Positions 5,963 through 13,501 of a stretch of DNA of 15,844 nt are shown here, piece by piece. Within the stretch, counting starts at the first letter, position 1. Each line of letters opens with the position of its first letter. Source of the DNA: Defluviitaleaceae bacterium (GTDB taxonomy: Bacteria; Bacillota; Clostridia; Lachnospirales; WQUN01); NCBI GenBank assembly GCA_009783525.1, contig WRDG01000020.1, positions 1-15,844 on the forward strand, in the 5' to 3' direction. A program made the translations under genes and the position numbers. The notes under the pieces were generated by a model. The model had not been told where the DNA came from. It made no database searches and worked only from the letters and a program-made list of their open reading frames with translations.

Positions 5963-8230
5963 ATGGCGGATTTTTACGACAGGTTTTGGTTTACGAACGA
6001 GGACGAAGCTTTTGCCTCCGTGCCCGGCTTAAAAAAAATCTGCGAAGCCATATATAAAGACTTTGACGCTTCATATTCGTCGGATACGCCCGCCGTTACA
6101 GTCAAGGCGCGGCTGCACCGCGCCGTTGCCGAGCATTTCGAGCCGGTAATTTTTCCGCACAGCCCTTTTTTTTATGAAATGGGACTGCGCCGCGCAAACA
6201 ACTGGGGGACGCCGGACAAATCGGTTCCCAACGGCCGGCTGTTGCATAAACGCTTCGACAGGCTGCGGGGGCGCGAGTGGGACAACATAGACGGCGAAGA
6301 AATAAACGGTAAAAGCATGAACCCGTTTGATTCGATCGGATTGTTCGCGGGCCCTGAAACAAAGGGCTTCGACATTGACCACCACTGCCCCGGTTATTCA
6401 CGCCTGTTTGAAAAAGGCGTGAACGGTTTGCTCGGCGAAATACGCGAAGCAAAAAAAAGCGCCGGCGAAGCCGGGCTGGTTTTTTTGCGCGCCGCAGAAG
6501 AAAGCTGCGAAGCGGTTCTGTTAATCGCGGATAAATTTGCGCTTAAAGCCGCCGAAATGCTTCGCGGCGCTGCGGACGAAGAATCGGCAAAATATTTGCG
6601 CATGATCGAAAACTGCGCGAAGCGCATACCAAAAAACCCGCCCGAATCTTTTTACGAGGGCCTGTGCATGTTGTGGTTCGTCCGCGAGGTGACAGCGACG
6701 CTCGAAGGCGTGGGCGTTTCGGTGGTTGGGCATGTCGACCGCCTGCTGTACCCGTTCTATAAAAAAGAGACCGAAGCGGGGTCGCTTTGCCGGGCGGAGG
6801 CGAAACATTTATTAACGGTTTGGATGCTTCCCACGGACATTAAATTTAAAATAGGCAACTCTTATAATTACGCGGAGACAAGCTCCTGCATGACGCTCGG
6901 CGGCTGCGATAAAAACGGCGAGACTGTTTTTAACGACGTCACTTTGCTTATTTTAGAATCACAGGATGAACACGGAATATTAAACCCAAAGCCGAACTGC
7001 CGCTTCGGCGCAGGTTCGCCCCGCGAATATACGGAAACGATTTCCGCAATGATGCTGCGCGGCAAAAATAATTTCGCTCTGTTCAACGACGATGCGCTCA
7101 TACCCGCGTTGGTTTCTGCGGGAAGGGACGTCGCGGACGCGAGGCTGTACGTCGCGGGCGGCTGCCAGGAGCTGATGTGCGAAGGCGCGGAACATTCAGC
7201 GGGAGTTTACTGCACCCTCAACACGGCCCGCGTGCTCGACCTGTGCCTGCGTCCGTCCGGCTCCGCGTTTATCGGATGCGGCCCGGATAATATCGAAGAG
7301 CTGCCAAAAATTATAGAAGCTGATACGTTCGAAATTTTTTACGGAAAATTTATTGCGGAGTTTAAGCGCGTACTCGAAAATTCGATGAGCAGGCGGCGCG
7401 AACTGGGCAAACGGTGGCATGAAATCCATCCGTGCCCTTTTTTTTCGGCGACAATCGAAGGCTGCGTAAAAAACGGCAGGGACTACACGCAGGGCGGAGC
7501 TCGTTACAACGACAGCACATTGTGCCTCAGCGGATTCGCCACGACGGTCGACTCGCTTTCCGCAATAAAAAAAGCCGTCTATGACGACAAATTGCTTTCG
7601 CTTGAACAATTAAACAGTGTCCTCGCAAACGACTGGGCTGACGACGAACAGCTGCGCCAAACTTTAATAAAATATCCCAAGTACGGGCGTGGCGAAACGG
7701 AAGCGGACGAGATAGGCAACCGTTTTATCGGAGATTTTTCGCGCATCGCACGCTCGATCGAAAACGAACGCGGCGGCCGTTTCAATGCGAGCGTTTTTGT
7801 TTATGCAACATACTCGCTTTTCGCCCCGTTTACCCGCGCAACGCCCGACGGACGTAAAAGCGGCGACCTGCTGAGCCAAAGCATATCGCCTTCCCGCCTG
7901 CGTCCAACCACGAGTATTACCGACAGCATCCGCAGTGCGGGCGCCGCGCGTTTCACTCAGTCATCCGGCATTTCGGTTTTGGACGCGCAAATGCCTTTGG
8001 GCCGCTTCGCGCCGGAAAACGTCGCAGATATTATATACGGCTTCGCCGCGCACGGCGGCACATGCATCCAATTCAACTTCGTTTCCGCCGACGAGCTCCG
8101 CGACGCAAAACTGCACCCTGAAAAATATCCCGGCCTCACCGTGCGGCTTTACGGTATGAGCGCGTATTTCGTTTACCTGCCGCCGTATGCCCAGGATGAA
8201 GTGATAAACAGAAATATGTACGGTAATTGA
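5963..8230 (+). CDS. Glycyl radical enzyme of the pyruvate formate-lyase family, substrate unknown
   Basis: At 755 aa the length is normal for the family. Near the C-terminus lies VRLYGMSAYF, with the radical-bearing glycine at G731, followed by QDEVINRNMY, the usual glycyl radical signature; the consensus RVxG(F/W/Y) reads RLYGM here. The catalytic site is GGCQELMC with Cys401 and Glu403, the Cys-x-Glu arrangement of eliminase-type members such as glycerol and choline enzymes, not the Cys-Cys of true pyruvate formate-lyase. The enzyme would be cytoplasmic, strictly anaerobic, and need a radical-SAM activase, which is not in the window. I chose the only in-frame ATG before conserved sequence; GTG 5921 and TTG 5843 are alternatives, and none has a good ribosome binding site although most neighbours do. 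It is divergent from the MFS gene and convergent with the kinase gene, 9 bases apart with no terminator between. Family certain, reaction unknown. Confidence 0.93.
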   Translation: MADFYDRFWFTNEDEAFASVPGLKKICEAIYKDFDASYSSDTPAVTVKARLHRAVAEHFEPVIFPHSPFFYEMGLRRANNWGTPDKSVPNGRLLHKRFDRLRGREWDNIDGEEINGKSMNPFDSIGLFAGPETKGFDIDHHCPGYSRLFEKGVNGLLGEIREAKKSAGEAGLVFLRAAEESCEAVLLIADKFALKAAEMLRGAADEESAKYLRMIENCAKRIPKNPPESFYEGLCMLWFVREVTATLEGVGVSVVGHVDRLLYPFYKKETEAGSLCRAEAKHLLTVWMLPTDIKFKIGNSYNYAETSSCMTLGGCDKNGETVFNDVTLLILESQDEHGILNPKPNCRFGAGSPREYTETISAMMLRGKNNFALFNDDALIPALVSAGRDVADARLYVAGGCQELMCEGAEHSAGVYCTLNTARVLDLCLRPSGSAFIGCGPDNIEELPKIIEADTFEIFYGKFIAEFKRVLENSMSRRRELGKRWHEIHPCPFFSATIEGCVKNGRDYTQGGARYNDSTLCLSGFATTVDSLSAIKKAVYDDKLLSLEQLNSVLANDWADDEQLRQTLIKYPKYGRGETEADEIGNRFIGDFSRIARSIENERGGRFNASVFVYATYSLFAPFTRATPDGRKSGDLLSQSISPSRLRPTTSITDSIRSAGAARFTQSSGISVLDAQMPLGRFAPENVADIIYGFAAHGGTCIQFNFVSADELRDAKLHPEKYPGLTVRLYGMSAYFVYLPPYAQDEVINRNMYGN

Positions 8231-8239
8231 TGTAAAAAA

Positions 8240-11200
8240 TTATATTTTTCTTTCGATCCCTTCGATAAATTTTAAAGCGCCGGCGAAATCGTAGTCTTCG
8301 ATCAAGTCGGCAAGATCTTTCATGCCTGCGATCCCGTTTAATTTGTGTACATATTCGGACGCTTTATAGTCGCTTTTTTCGAGCAATGATTTGAGTTCGT
8401 AAAACATGCCGGACAGTTCTCCGTATTCCATCTCAACCGCAGCGCGTCTTTCCGCTTCAGCTTCTTCAATTACAGGCCTGAATAAAATGAACGATTTTTC
8501 CAATTCAAACTTTATCGCGTCGACCTGCGCCTGCCTGTAATACGGCGGATCGTCCTGCAGCGACATTTCAAGCGAAAATGCAGCGTCCTGCAGCGCTTTT
8601 AAACCGAGATAGCCCGAACTGCTCTTTAACGTATGCGCGAACCTGTGCGCCGTTTTTGTGTCGCCCGTTTTAAGCGCGTGAGCGATTTTTTCATATGTGT
8701 CCCTGTTCCCTTTGACAAATGTGAGCACGGATTTTTTTTGCAATTCCGTTTCTTTTTCGGCTATTACCTCTTTGCATACATTGTCGCTCGCGGCGCGGAT
8801 TTTTTCCTGCGGCAGATACCTCAGCACAACTTCTTGCAATTCGACCGCGTCTATCGGTTTAGACACAAAATCGTCAAAGCCGTTAACCAAAAACATTTCG
8901 CGTGCGCCGCTTATAGCGTTGGCAGTGAGGGCAATTATTAACAGATTTTCATACTTTCCGCCGAGCTCCCTAATTTTTTTTACGGTTTCTATCCCGTCCA
9001 TTTCCGGCATCATATGATCCATGAACACGATGTCGTAATCGTTTTTTTGCACAAGGCTTATCGCTTTTGCTCCGGAATCGGCAAGCTCCGCGTCAATATC
9101 CATCAAACCCAACAACCCGCTTGCAACTTTAAGATTAAACCCGTTGTCGTCGGTCACCAAAATTTTTGCATCGGGCGCGCTTATGGCTTGAACCATATTG
9201 CTGGTGTCCGTATGACGAATATTATCGACGTCGCCCTCCACAATAGGTATGGATATTGTAAACGCCGTGCCTAGTCCGTATTCGCTTTCGACGGAAATAC
9301 TTCCGCCCATCATTTCTACGAACGCTTTTGTTATCGCCAAACCCAAACCGGTGCCGACCACTCCGCGGTTTTTGTTTTTGTCGACCTGTGTAAACGCTGA
9401 AAAAAGTTTCGGCAAATCTTCTTTTTTTATGCCCGAGCCTGTGTCTTCCACTTTGAAAATGAGTTTGCCGCCGGCGGCGACAACCGATAATTTTACATGT
9501 CCCACTTCGGTAAATTTAAACGCGTTGCCGCATATGTTCGTCAATGCCTGCCTAAGCCTGATATCGTCCCCGAACAAACATTCCGGAATCCTGCCGGACG
9601 TTTCATAAACAAAATCGAGCCCCCTGTTGCTTGCCACATGCGAAAACATGGAGACGATGTTGTCGGCGAACTGATCGTAAATATAATCGACCGGGTTCAA
9701 TTCAAGTTTGCCCGCTTCAATTTTTGACATGTCCAGGATATCGTTTATTATCGCAAGCAGCGCCTGCGCGGAAGATTTTATGTCGTTGACGTAGCCTACC
9801 TGCCGTTCGCTTAAAATTTCGTGTCCTAAAATTTCCGACATTCCGAGTATAGCGTTCATCGGCGTCCTTATTTCGTGCGACATGTTCGCTAAAAACACGC
9901 TCTTTGCTTTATTGGCGTTGTGCGCGGCTTCTTTTTCCGTTTCCAAATCATGTAGAAGTTTTTTTTCATCGGTTATGTCTTGCAACGCGCCTGCTATGCG
10001 GAGCGCGCAACCGTTTTCGTCGCGGACTGTCGTGCCGGTCGCGCGGAAATATCTGTACTCGCCGCTTTTTACTTTCATGCGGAACTCTTCTTCATACGGA
10101 ATTTTTCCGGTTTTGTCATATAAATGTTTTTCGAGTGCTGCAATGGTTTTTTTTGCGTCGTCGGGATGCAGGCGGTCACTCCAACTGCCAAGCACGTTCG
10201 GAAATTCTTCTTCGGCAGTAAAACCCAGCATGTCCCTAAAATCTTCAGACCACATAAAAAAATTCGAGGGGCTCAGCGGGTCGTCTTTTAAAACCTCCAT
10301 GTTCCATAAACCGATTTTTGTCGCTTTAAGCACCAAATTCATTTTTGCGAGCTGCATTCGCATATCGACCGAATATTTATTGCGGTGTATCGCGTTTACA
10401 AGCATCAAACCCGCAGACGACAAGAGGTTGAGCTCGCCTTCGGTGAAGTAACGCTCCTGCACGCAGTCGTCGACGCAAAAGACTCCCCAAAATACGTTTT
10501 GTTGGTACAACGGAATCGTTACGGTTGACGTGATCCCAAGCGGCCCGAGCAAATCGCGGTCTTCCTGCGGCAGCGCGGACAGCGGGCCGTTTATCAAGCC
10601 GCCCTCATCAAATAATTTCAGCCAGCGCTCGCTGTAAGTCACTGCCGTGCCAATTTTTATAGGCGGAGCTTTTTTTCCGATTTCGGAGAGCCATTTATAT
10701 TGCAGCGAAAATTGCAAGACGCCGTCCTTCGTCAAGTTTGGCCATATCTGCACGAAGTCTACCCCGAGACACTGGCCTATCAAGGACATGCCGTTTATCA
10801 GCGACTCCTCAAAATTTTCATCGTTTGACGCCGCAAGCAGAAGCACTGCGATGCGGTTTATGACGTTAAGCAATTCGTCCCGTTTCACGATGCCGTCGCT
10901 GAGCTTCCGCCGTTCAGACAAGTCTCTGCAGTACATGATAAATAAATTATTTCCGCCGTTTGCGACCGGCACGAGTGTTATTTCGATAGGCATCGGTTCC
11001 GATTCTATTGAACGGTGCAGCCATTCGGTTCGCTGCAGGCCCTTTACGGATGCTTCGCCTATAAAAAAATTCAACCTGTCGGAAGAATTGTTTCCGTCAG
11101 GTTGAAATTGTGGCATGCAAATAAAAAAATTGTTTATGTAATCTTGCTCGCATGCTGCCCCGAGCATCTTTAACGCCGCTTTGTTGCACGCAATAATATT

Positions 11201-11290
11201 TTTGTTTTCATCCATCAAATGAGCGGCGTACGGCGCCGAATCGAGCACAAGCCGGATGTCCGCCGTTTTTTGAACAGTATAGTCAGCCAT
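8240..11290 (-). CDS. Soluble hybrid histidine kinase: PAS-GAF-PAS-HisKA-HATPase-REC-Hpt
   Basis: This 1016-aa protein has no membrane segment. Domains in order: PAS at about 10-130 (DSAPYAAHLMDENKNIIACN); GAF at 145-300; PAS_3 at 325-445 (LHPDDAKKTI, FRATGTTVRDENG, ITDEKK); HisKA with phospho-acceptor His472 in MSHEIRTPMNAIL; HATPase with N-box GNAFKFTE (Asn589), DTGSG (from 616) and GTGLGLAI (from 646); a receiver with acidic pair Asp714-Asp715, phospho-acceptor Asp758 in FMDHMMPEMDG and Lys811 in SKPID; and an Hpt domain with His886 in AHTLKSSSG. The active residues are all intact, so an internal His-Asp-His relay is expected, with the last phosphate passed to a separate receiver. The two-receiver protein at 12415-13260 is the nearest candidate. 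The GAF and PAS domains imply a cytoplasmic signal. Start: the second of two ATGs, placed 9 bases after AAGGAG. A weak promoter-like pair (TTTTTG, 17 bases, TAAAAT at 11343-11348) lies upstream. Confidence 0.94.
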   Translation of the reverse strand: MADYTVQKTADIRLVLDSAPYAAHLMDENKNIIACNKAALKMLGAACEQDYINNFFICMPQFQPDGNNSSDRLNFFIGEASVKGLQRTEWLHRSIESEPMPIEITLVPVANGGNNLFIMYCRDLSERRKLSDGIVKRDELLNVINRIAVLLLAASNDENFEESLINGMSLIGQCLGVDFVQIWPNLTKDGVLQFSLQYKWLSEIGKKAPPIKIGTAVTYSERWLKLFDEGGLINGPLSALPQEDRDLLGPLGITSTVTIPLYQQNVFWGVFCVDDCVQERYFTEGELNLLSSAGLMLVNAIHRNKYSVDMRMQLAKMNLVLKATKIGLWNMEVLKDDPLSPSNFFMWSEDFRDMLGFTAEEEFPNVLGSWSDRLHPDDAKKTIAALEKHLYDKTGKIPYEEEFRMKVKSGEYRYFRATGTTVRDENGCALRIAGALQDITDEKKLLHDLETEKEAAHNANKAKSVFLANMSHEIRTPMNAILGMSEILGHEILSERQVGYVNDIKSSAQALLAIINDILDMSKIEAGKLELNPVDYIYDQFADNIVSMFSHVASNRGLDFVYETSGRIPECLFGDDIRLRQALTNICGNAFKFTEVGHVKLSVVAAGGKLIFKVEDTGSGIKKEDLPKLFSAFTQVDKNKNRGVVGTGLGLAITKAFVEMMGGSISVESEYGLGTAFTISIPIVEGDVDNIRHTDTSNMVQAISAPDAKILVTDDNGFNLKVASGLLGLMDIDAELADSGAKAISLVQKNDYDIVFMDHMMPEMDGIETVKKIRELGGKYENLLIIALTANAISGAREMFLVNGFDDFVSKPIDAVELQEVVLRYLPQEKIRAASDNVCKEVIAEKETELQKKSVLTFVKGNRDTYEKIAHALKTGDTKTAHRFAHTLKSSSGYLGLKALQDAAFSLEMSLQDDPPYYRQAQVDAIKFELEKSFILFRPVIEEAEAERRAAVEMEYGELSGMFYELKSLLEKSDYKASEYVHKLNGIAGMKDLADLIEDYDFAGALKFIEGIERKI

Positions 11291-11299
11291 TTCAGGCAT

Positions 11300-11305
11300 C
11301 TCCTT
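11300..11305 (-). promoter_or_regulatory. Ribosome binding site that decides the kinase start
   Basis: AAGGAG on the minus strand touches the first ATG (11297-11299) and is 9 bases from the second (11288-11290). The first is too close to be used, so the protein should begin MADYTV. Confidence 0.65.
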
Positions 11306-11395
11306 TAAATTATATGTAAATGTCGTTTAAAAATTTTTTTGTATTTTAACATAAACGGACAAATTCAAAAAATGTTTCGGCTCACCTTTTTATAT

Positions 11396-11492
11396 GGAAC
11401 CTCTATAAACACCGCTTCGTCCAATTTTTTAATCCTTCGTTGGTTCATTCGAAAGGATTAAAAATCGTTCCAGCCGGGTTTATAGAGGTTCC
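11396..11492. repeat. MITE-like imperfect palindrome, copy 1
   Basis: Perfect 15-bp terminal inverted repeats, GGAACCTCTATAAAC (11396-11410) and GTTTATAGAGGTTCC (11478-11492), enclose a second inverted repeat, TTTTTAATCCTTCG (11426-11439) and CGAAAGGATTAAAAA (11450-11464). The whole 97 bp is close to a single palindrome. A related copy lies at 13297-13414. If each element is extended by one base, the flanks TATA (11391-11394) and TACA (11494-11497) could be remains of a 4-bp target duplication. It abuts the stop codon of the TIM-barrel gene and could also fold as a terminator. It encodes nothing. Confidence 0.75.
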
Positions 11493-12239
11493 TTACATAT
11501 AACCGTTTGTTTTCATCCATGCCACCGAAGATTTCAAGTTCTGCGTTTCGAGTGTATACGACGCGCCGGGGCAAAGTTTAACAAGCAGATCCAAAATTTT
11601 TTTTACGTCAATAAATCCGTCGCCCGGCGGATTGTGGTTGTCGCGTACCCCGTAGTTATTATGCACATGCACATGACGCAAATGCGGCGCGAATGATCCG
11701 ACCCACCTCGAAACGGGAACGTCGGAAGTGGATTTGCCTGCATGCCCTATGTCAAAGCAAAGTTTAAACCTCGGATCGCCTACGCCTTCAATTATTCCGC
11801 AGAGAATGTCGGGTCCCTCTTCCAATGTGTTTTCGAGCAGCAGCTCAAAATCATCCGGCTTGCCGAATAAATATTCTTTCCAAAATTCTATTGATCTGTC
11901 TTTAAACCAACGCCTGTCATATAAATAGCGGACATATCCCGAATGAACCACCATTCTTTTTATGCCGTATCTCTCCGCCAAGCCGTGCGCTTGGCCGAAC
12001 CTTTTTTTTGCCGCGCATACCACTAACTTTTCGATGGCGGCGGGACATAATTCGTAGCACGGAGCATGAAATATTTTTTTGTTCACACCCGCTACGCTCG
12101 CCTTTGCGTGCGCGTCCCAAACGTCAAATTCTTCGTCCATATTAGCGGAATAGCAAAACTCCGCGACCTCTATGCCGAGCCCGTGTTCGCGGGCGGTATC
12201 TCCGGCGCCGTCGCCGATAGTAGATAAAAACAATTCCAT
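11493..12239 (-). CDS. Sugar phosphate isomerase/epimerase-like TIM barrel protein (AP endonuclease 2 family)
   Basis: The 248-aa protein shows the metal-binding pattern of the xylose isomerase-like/AP_endonuc_2 TIM barrels. It has FHAP (His58), VVHSGY (His99), LLENT (Glu136), FDIGHAG (Asp163, His166), HVHVHNN (His189, 191, 193), GDGFIDV and LETQ (Glu231), each at the end of a predicted strand. Members isomerise or epimerise sugars, inositol derivatives or phosphates, or act as endonuclease IV; this sequence looks like the sugar group, and the substrate is unknown. Start: ATG at 12239 with GGAGG 6 bases upstream; the frame extends to 12317 but without a ribosome binding site. The C-terminus (WMKTNGYM) looks natural for the family. 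The TAA stop directly abuts the palindromic element at 11396-11492. It stands between two signalling genes on the same strand, with a terminator separating it from the response regulator, so it is probably transcribed from its own promoter in 12240-12337, which I could not pin down. Confidence 0.87.
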   Translation of the reverse strand: MELFLSTIGDGAGDTAREHGLGIEVAEFCYSANMDEEFDVWDAHAKASVAGVNKKIFHAPCYELCPAAIEKLVVCAAKKRFGQAHGLAERYGIKRMVVHSGYVRYLYDRRWFKDRSIEFWKEYLFGKPDDFELLLENTLEEGPDILCGIIEGVGDPRFKLCFDIGHAGKSTSDVPVSRWVGSFAPHLRHVHVHNNYGVRDNHNPPGDGFIDVKKILDLLVKLCPGASYTLETQNLKSSVAWMKTNGYM

Positions 12240-12337
12240 GCAACACCTCCGACGAAAACTGTTCGCATTTAAAATTCTCAATCTATTCAAATGATTCGAA
12301 ACACATGCAGCCATCATAACAAAAATTTTTATCGGGC

Positions 12338-12370
12338 AAAAAAAAAGAGAGGCGTATGCAACGCGCTCTT
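12338..12370 (-). terminator. Intrinsic terminator after the two-receiver response regulator
   Basis: On the minus strand AGAG-C-GCGT, loop TGCAT, then ACGC-CTCT form a hairpin with one bulged C. It is followed by C and nine T (12338-12346). It lies about 45 bases after the regulator's stop and ahead of the TIM-barrel gene. Confidence 0.75.
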
Positions 12371-12414
12371 GTTAATGGAACATAATAAGCCCAAGCATAA
12401 TGCCGCGCTAAAAA

Positions 12415-13260
12415 TTAAGGCGCACAGTGCTCGGCCGCCAGCACGAGAAATTTATCATACGGCATGGGTTTTTCTAAATAATCGTGCATGCCGGCTTTGA
12501 GGCACTGCTCTATTTCGGCTTCGTTTGTTGTCGCGGTAAGGGCGATGATAGGGACGTCGCGCGCGTTCGCACAGTCAAGGCTCCTGATGATGCGAGTGGA
12601 CTCCAACCCGTCCATGACCGGCATGTTTACATCCATTAAAATTAATGAGTACAGCTCCGGGTTTTTTTTGAATTTTTCTACCGCTTCTTTTCCGTTGGCG
12701 GCTTCGTCGACGGTTAGGCCCTCGATATCAGAAAGCATGGCCGCGATTATTTCGCGGTTAATCTCGACGTCTTCGACCACGAGTATTGTTTTGCCGAATA
12801 ATATTTTTTCGGGCGCGGCTTTGTCGAAAGAATTTGGCGCAGTTTCTCCCGCGAGTATGCGCCTTTCGTATTCGCTCGCGTTTATCCGCAGATTGATGCG
12901 GTTGCTCAGCGCGTTTACCGTGCCGCGCCTCCGAGTGGAATAATCTACGGCGCCCATCGCAAAGGCAATCGTTTCGTCATCGTCGTTTCCTTTTTCCGCC
13001 AAAAAAATTATCGGGATGTTTTTGCTGTTTACATAATCGAAAATGCCGTTGAAAATTGAAAACGCATTGTCGCGGTTTTCGCCGATGCAAATGACGACGG
13101 CCGCCACTTCGTTAAGCTCGAAAGCGTTTAACGCAAGCTCGCTTGTCGCCGCAATGCTTATATTGAAAAAAGCCATAAGTTCGATTTTTATTTCAGCTAA
13201 GATACGCGGTTCGCCGCTGACGATCAACACATGTTTTTTTGGGACAGAAGCTGACGACAA
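12415..13260 (-). CDS. Response regulator with a degenerate and a canonical receiver domain, no output domain
   Basis: The 281-aa protein consists of two receiver domains. The second (about residues 155-281) is intact: Glu163-Asp164 acidic pair in VVEDVEINRE, phospho-acceptor Asp210 in LILMDVNMPVMDG, Thr242 in LTATT and Lys264 in LEKPM. The first (about 8-130) keeps the fold pattern but lacks the acidic pair (VSGEP), the acceptor Asp (VVICIGENRD) and the Lys (DYSTRRRG), so it should not be phosphorylated and is a pseudo-receiver. There is no DNA-binding, enzymatic or other output domain, so the protein likely acts as a phosphate shuttle or through protein contacts, in CheY style. Likely donors are the hybrid kinase at 8240-11290 and the divergent CheA at 13502; this is inference from position. 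The start is TTG at 13258-13260, seven bases after a GGAGGAGG ribosome binding site. A palindromic element lies 36 bases upstream and may contain or separate its promoter. Confidence 0.92.
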   Translation of the reverse strand: MSSASVPKKHVLIVSGEPRILAEIKIELMAFFNISIAATSELALNAFELNEVAAVVICIGENRDNAFSIFNGIFDYVNSKNIPIIFLAEKGNDDDETIAFAMGAVDYSTRRRGTVNALSNRINLRINASEYERRILAGETAPNSFDKAAPEKILFGKTILVVEDVEINREIIAAMLSDIEGLTVDEAANGKEAVEKFKKNPELYSLILMDVNMPVMDGLESTRIIRSLDCANARDVPIIALTATTNEAEIEQCLKAGMHDYLEKPMPYDKFLVLAAEHCAP

Positions 13261-13267
13261 TTAGTGA

Positions 13268-13275
13268 CCTCCTCC
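13268..13275 (-). promoter_or_regulatory. Very strong ribosome binding site fixing a TTG start
   Basis: GGAGGAGG on the minus strand lies seven bases upstream of TTG 13260. There is no ATG or GTG at a comparable position in the frame, so a TTG start is well supported. Confidence 0.8.
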
Positions 13276-13296
13276 GGGAAACGTAAAAAAATTAAG

Positions 13297-13414
13297 GGAG
13301 CCTCTTTAAACCAAGCATTATGTTTTTAGTCCTTTCGAACGAACTGCGAAAGAATAAAAACAAAAAAATAAAAAATTAATTAAGATGCTTGTGCGTTTAG
13401 TTTATAAAAGTTCC
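13297..13414. repeat. MITE-like imperfect palindrome, copy 2 (opposite orientation to copy 1)
   Basis: The ends GGAGCCTCTTTAAAC (13297-13311) and GTTTATAAAAGTTCC (13400-13414) each match the ends of the element at 11396-11492 at 13 of 15 positions. An inner stem, GTTTTTAGTCCTTTCG (13322-13337) and CGAAAGAATAAAAAC (13347-13361), and a CAAGCAT/ATGCTTG pair complete the fold. The core TCCTTTCGAAYGAAC agrees with the minus-strand reading of copy 1, so the copies face opposite ways. With one extra base at each end the element is flanked by TTAA on both sides, a possible target duplication. It is more diverged and carries about 20 extra AT-rich bases in its right half. Confidence 0.68.
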
Positions 13415-13439
13415 TTTAATATACCAAATAAGTTTTCCG

Positions 13440-13469
13440 TTGTAATATTTTTTTTCTTTTTGTTATACT
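13440..13469 (+). promoter_or_regulatory. Promoter of the cheA-like gene
   Basis: -35 TTGTAA (13440-13445), 18-base spacer, -10 TATACT (13464-13469). A transcript starting near 13476 would have a leader of about 26 bases carrying GGGGAG before the GTG at 13502. It lies just outside the palindromic element. Confidence 0.55.
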
Positions 13470-13501
13470 ATTAATGAAAAATTCTTTGGGGAGTTCAATC
13501 G

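Noticed and set aside
7163..7165. Assignment of the glycyl radical enzyme as pyruvate formate-lyase, glycerol dehydratase or choline lyase
   Set aside because: The active site lacks the Cys-Cys pair of pyruvate formate-lyase, and substrate-binding residues of the other types cannot be assigned without an alignment.
8228..8242. Possible terminator between the convergent glycyl radical enzyme and kinase genes
   Set aside because: Only 9 bases separate the stops and no GC-rich hairpin is visible on either strand; any termination must occur inside the opposite gene.
12240..12317. N-terminal extension of the TIM-barrel frame
   Set aside because: No ribosome binding site, and the extra 26 residues are not barrel-like; GGAGG is placed correctly for the ATG at 12239.
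12391..12402. CCAAGCATAATG resembling CCAAGCATTATG at 13311-13322 in palindrome copy 2
   Set aside because: Only 12 bases with one mismatch and no terminal repeats around it; not enough for a third copy of the element.
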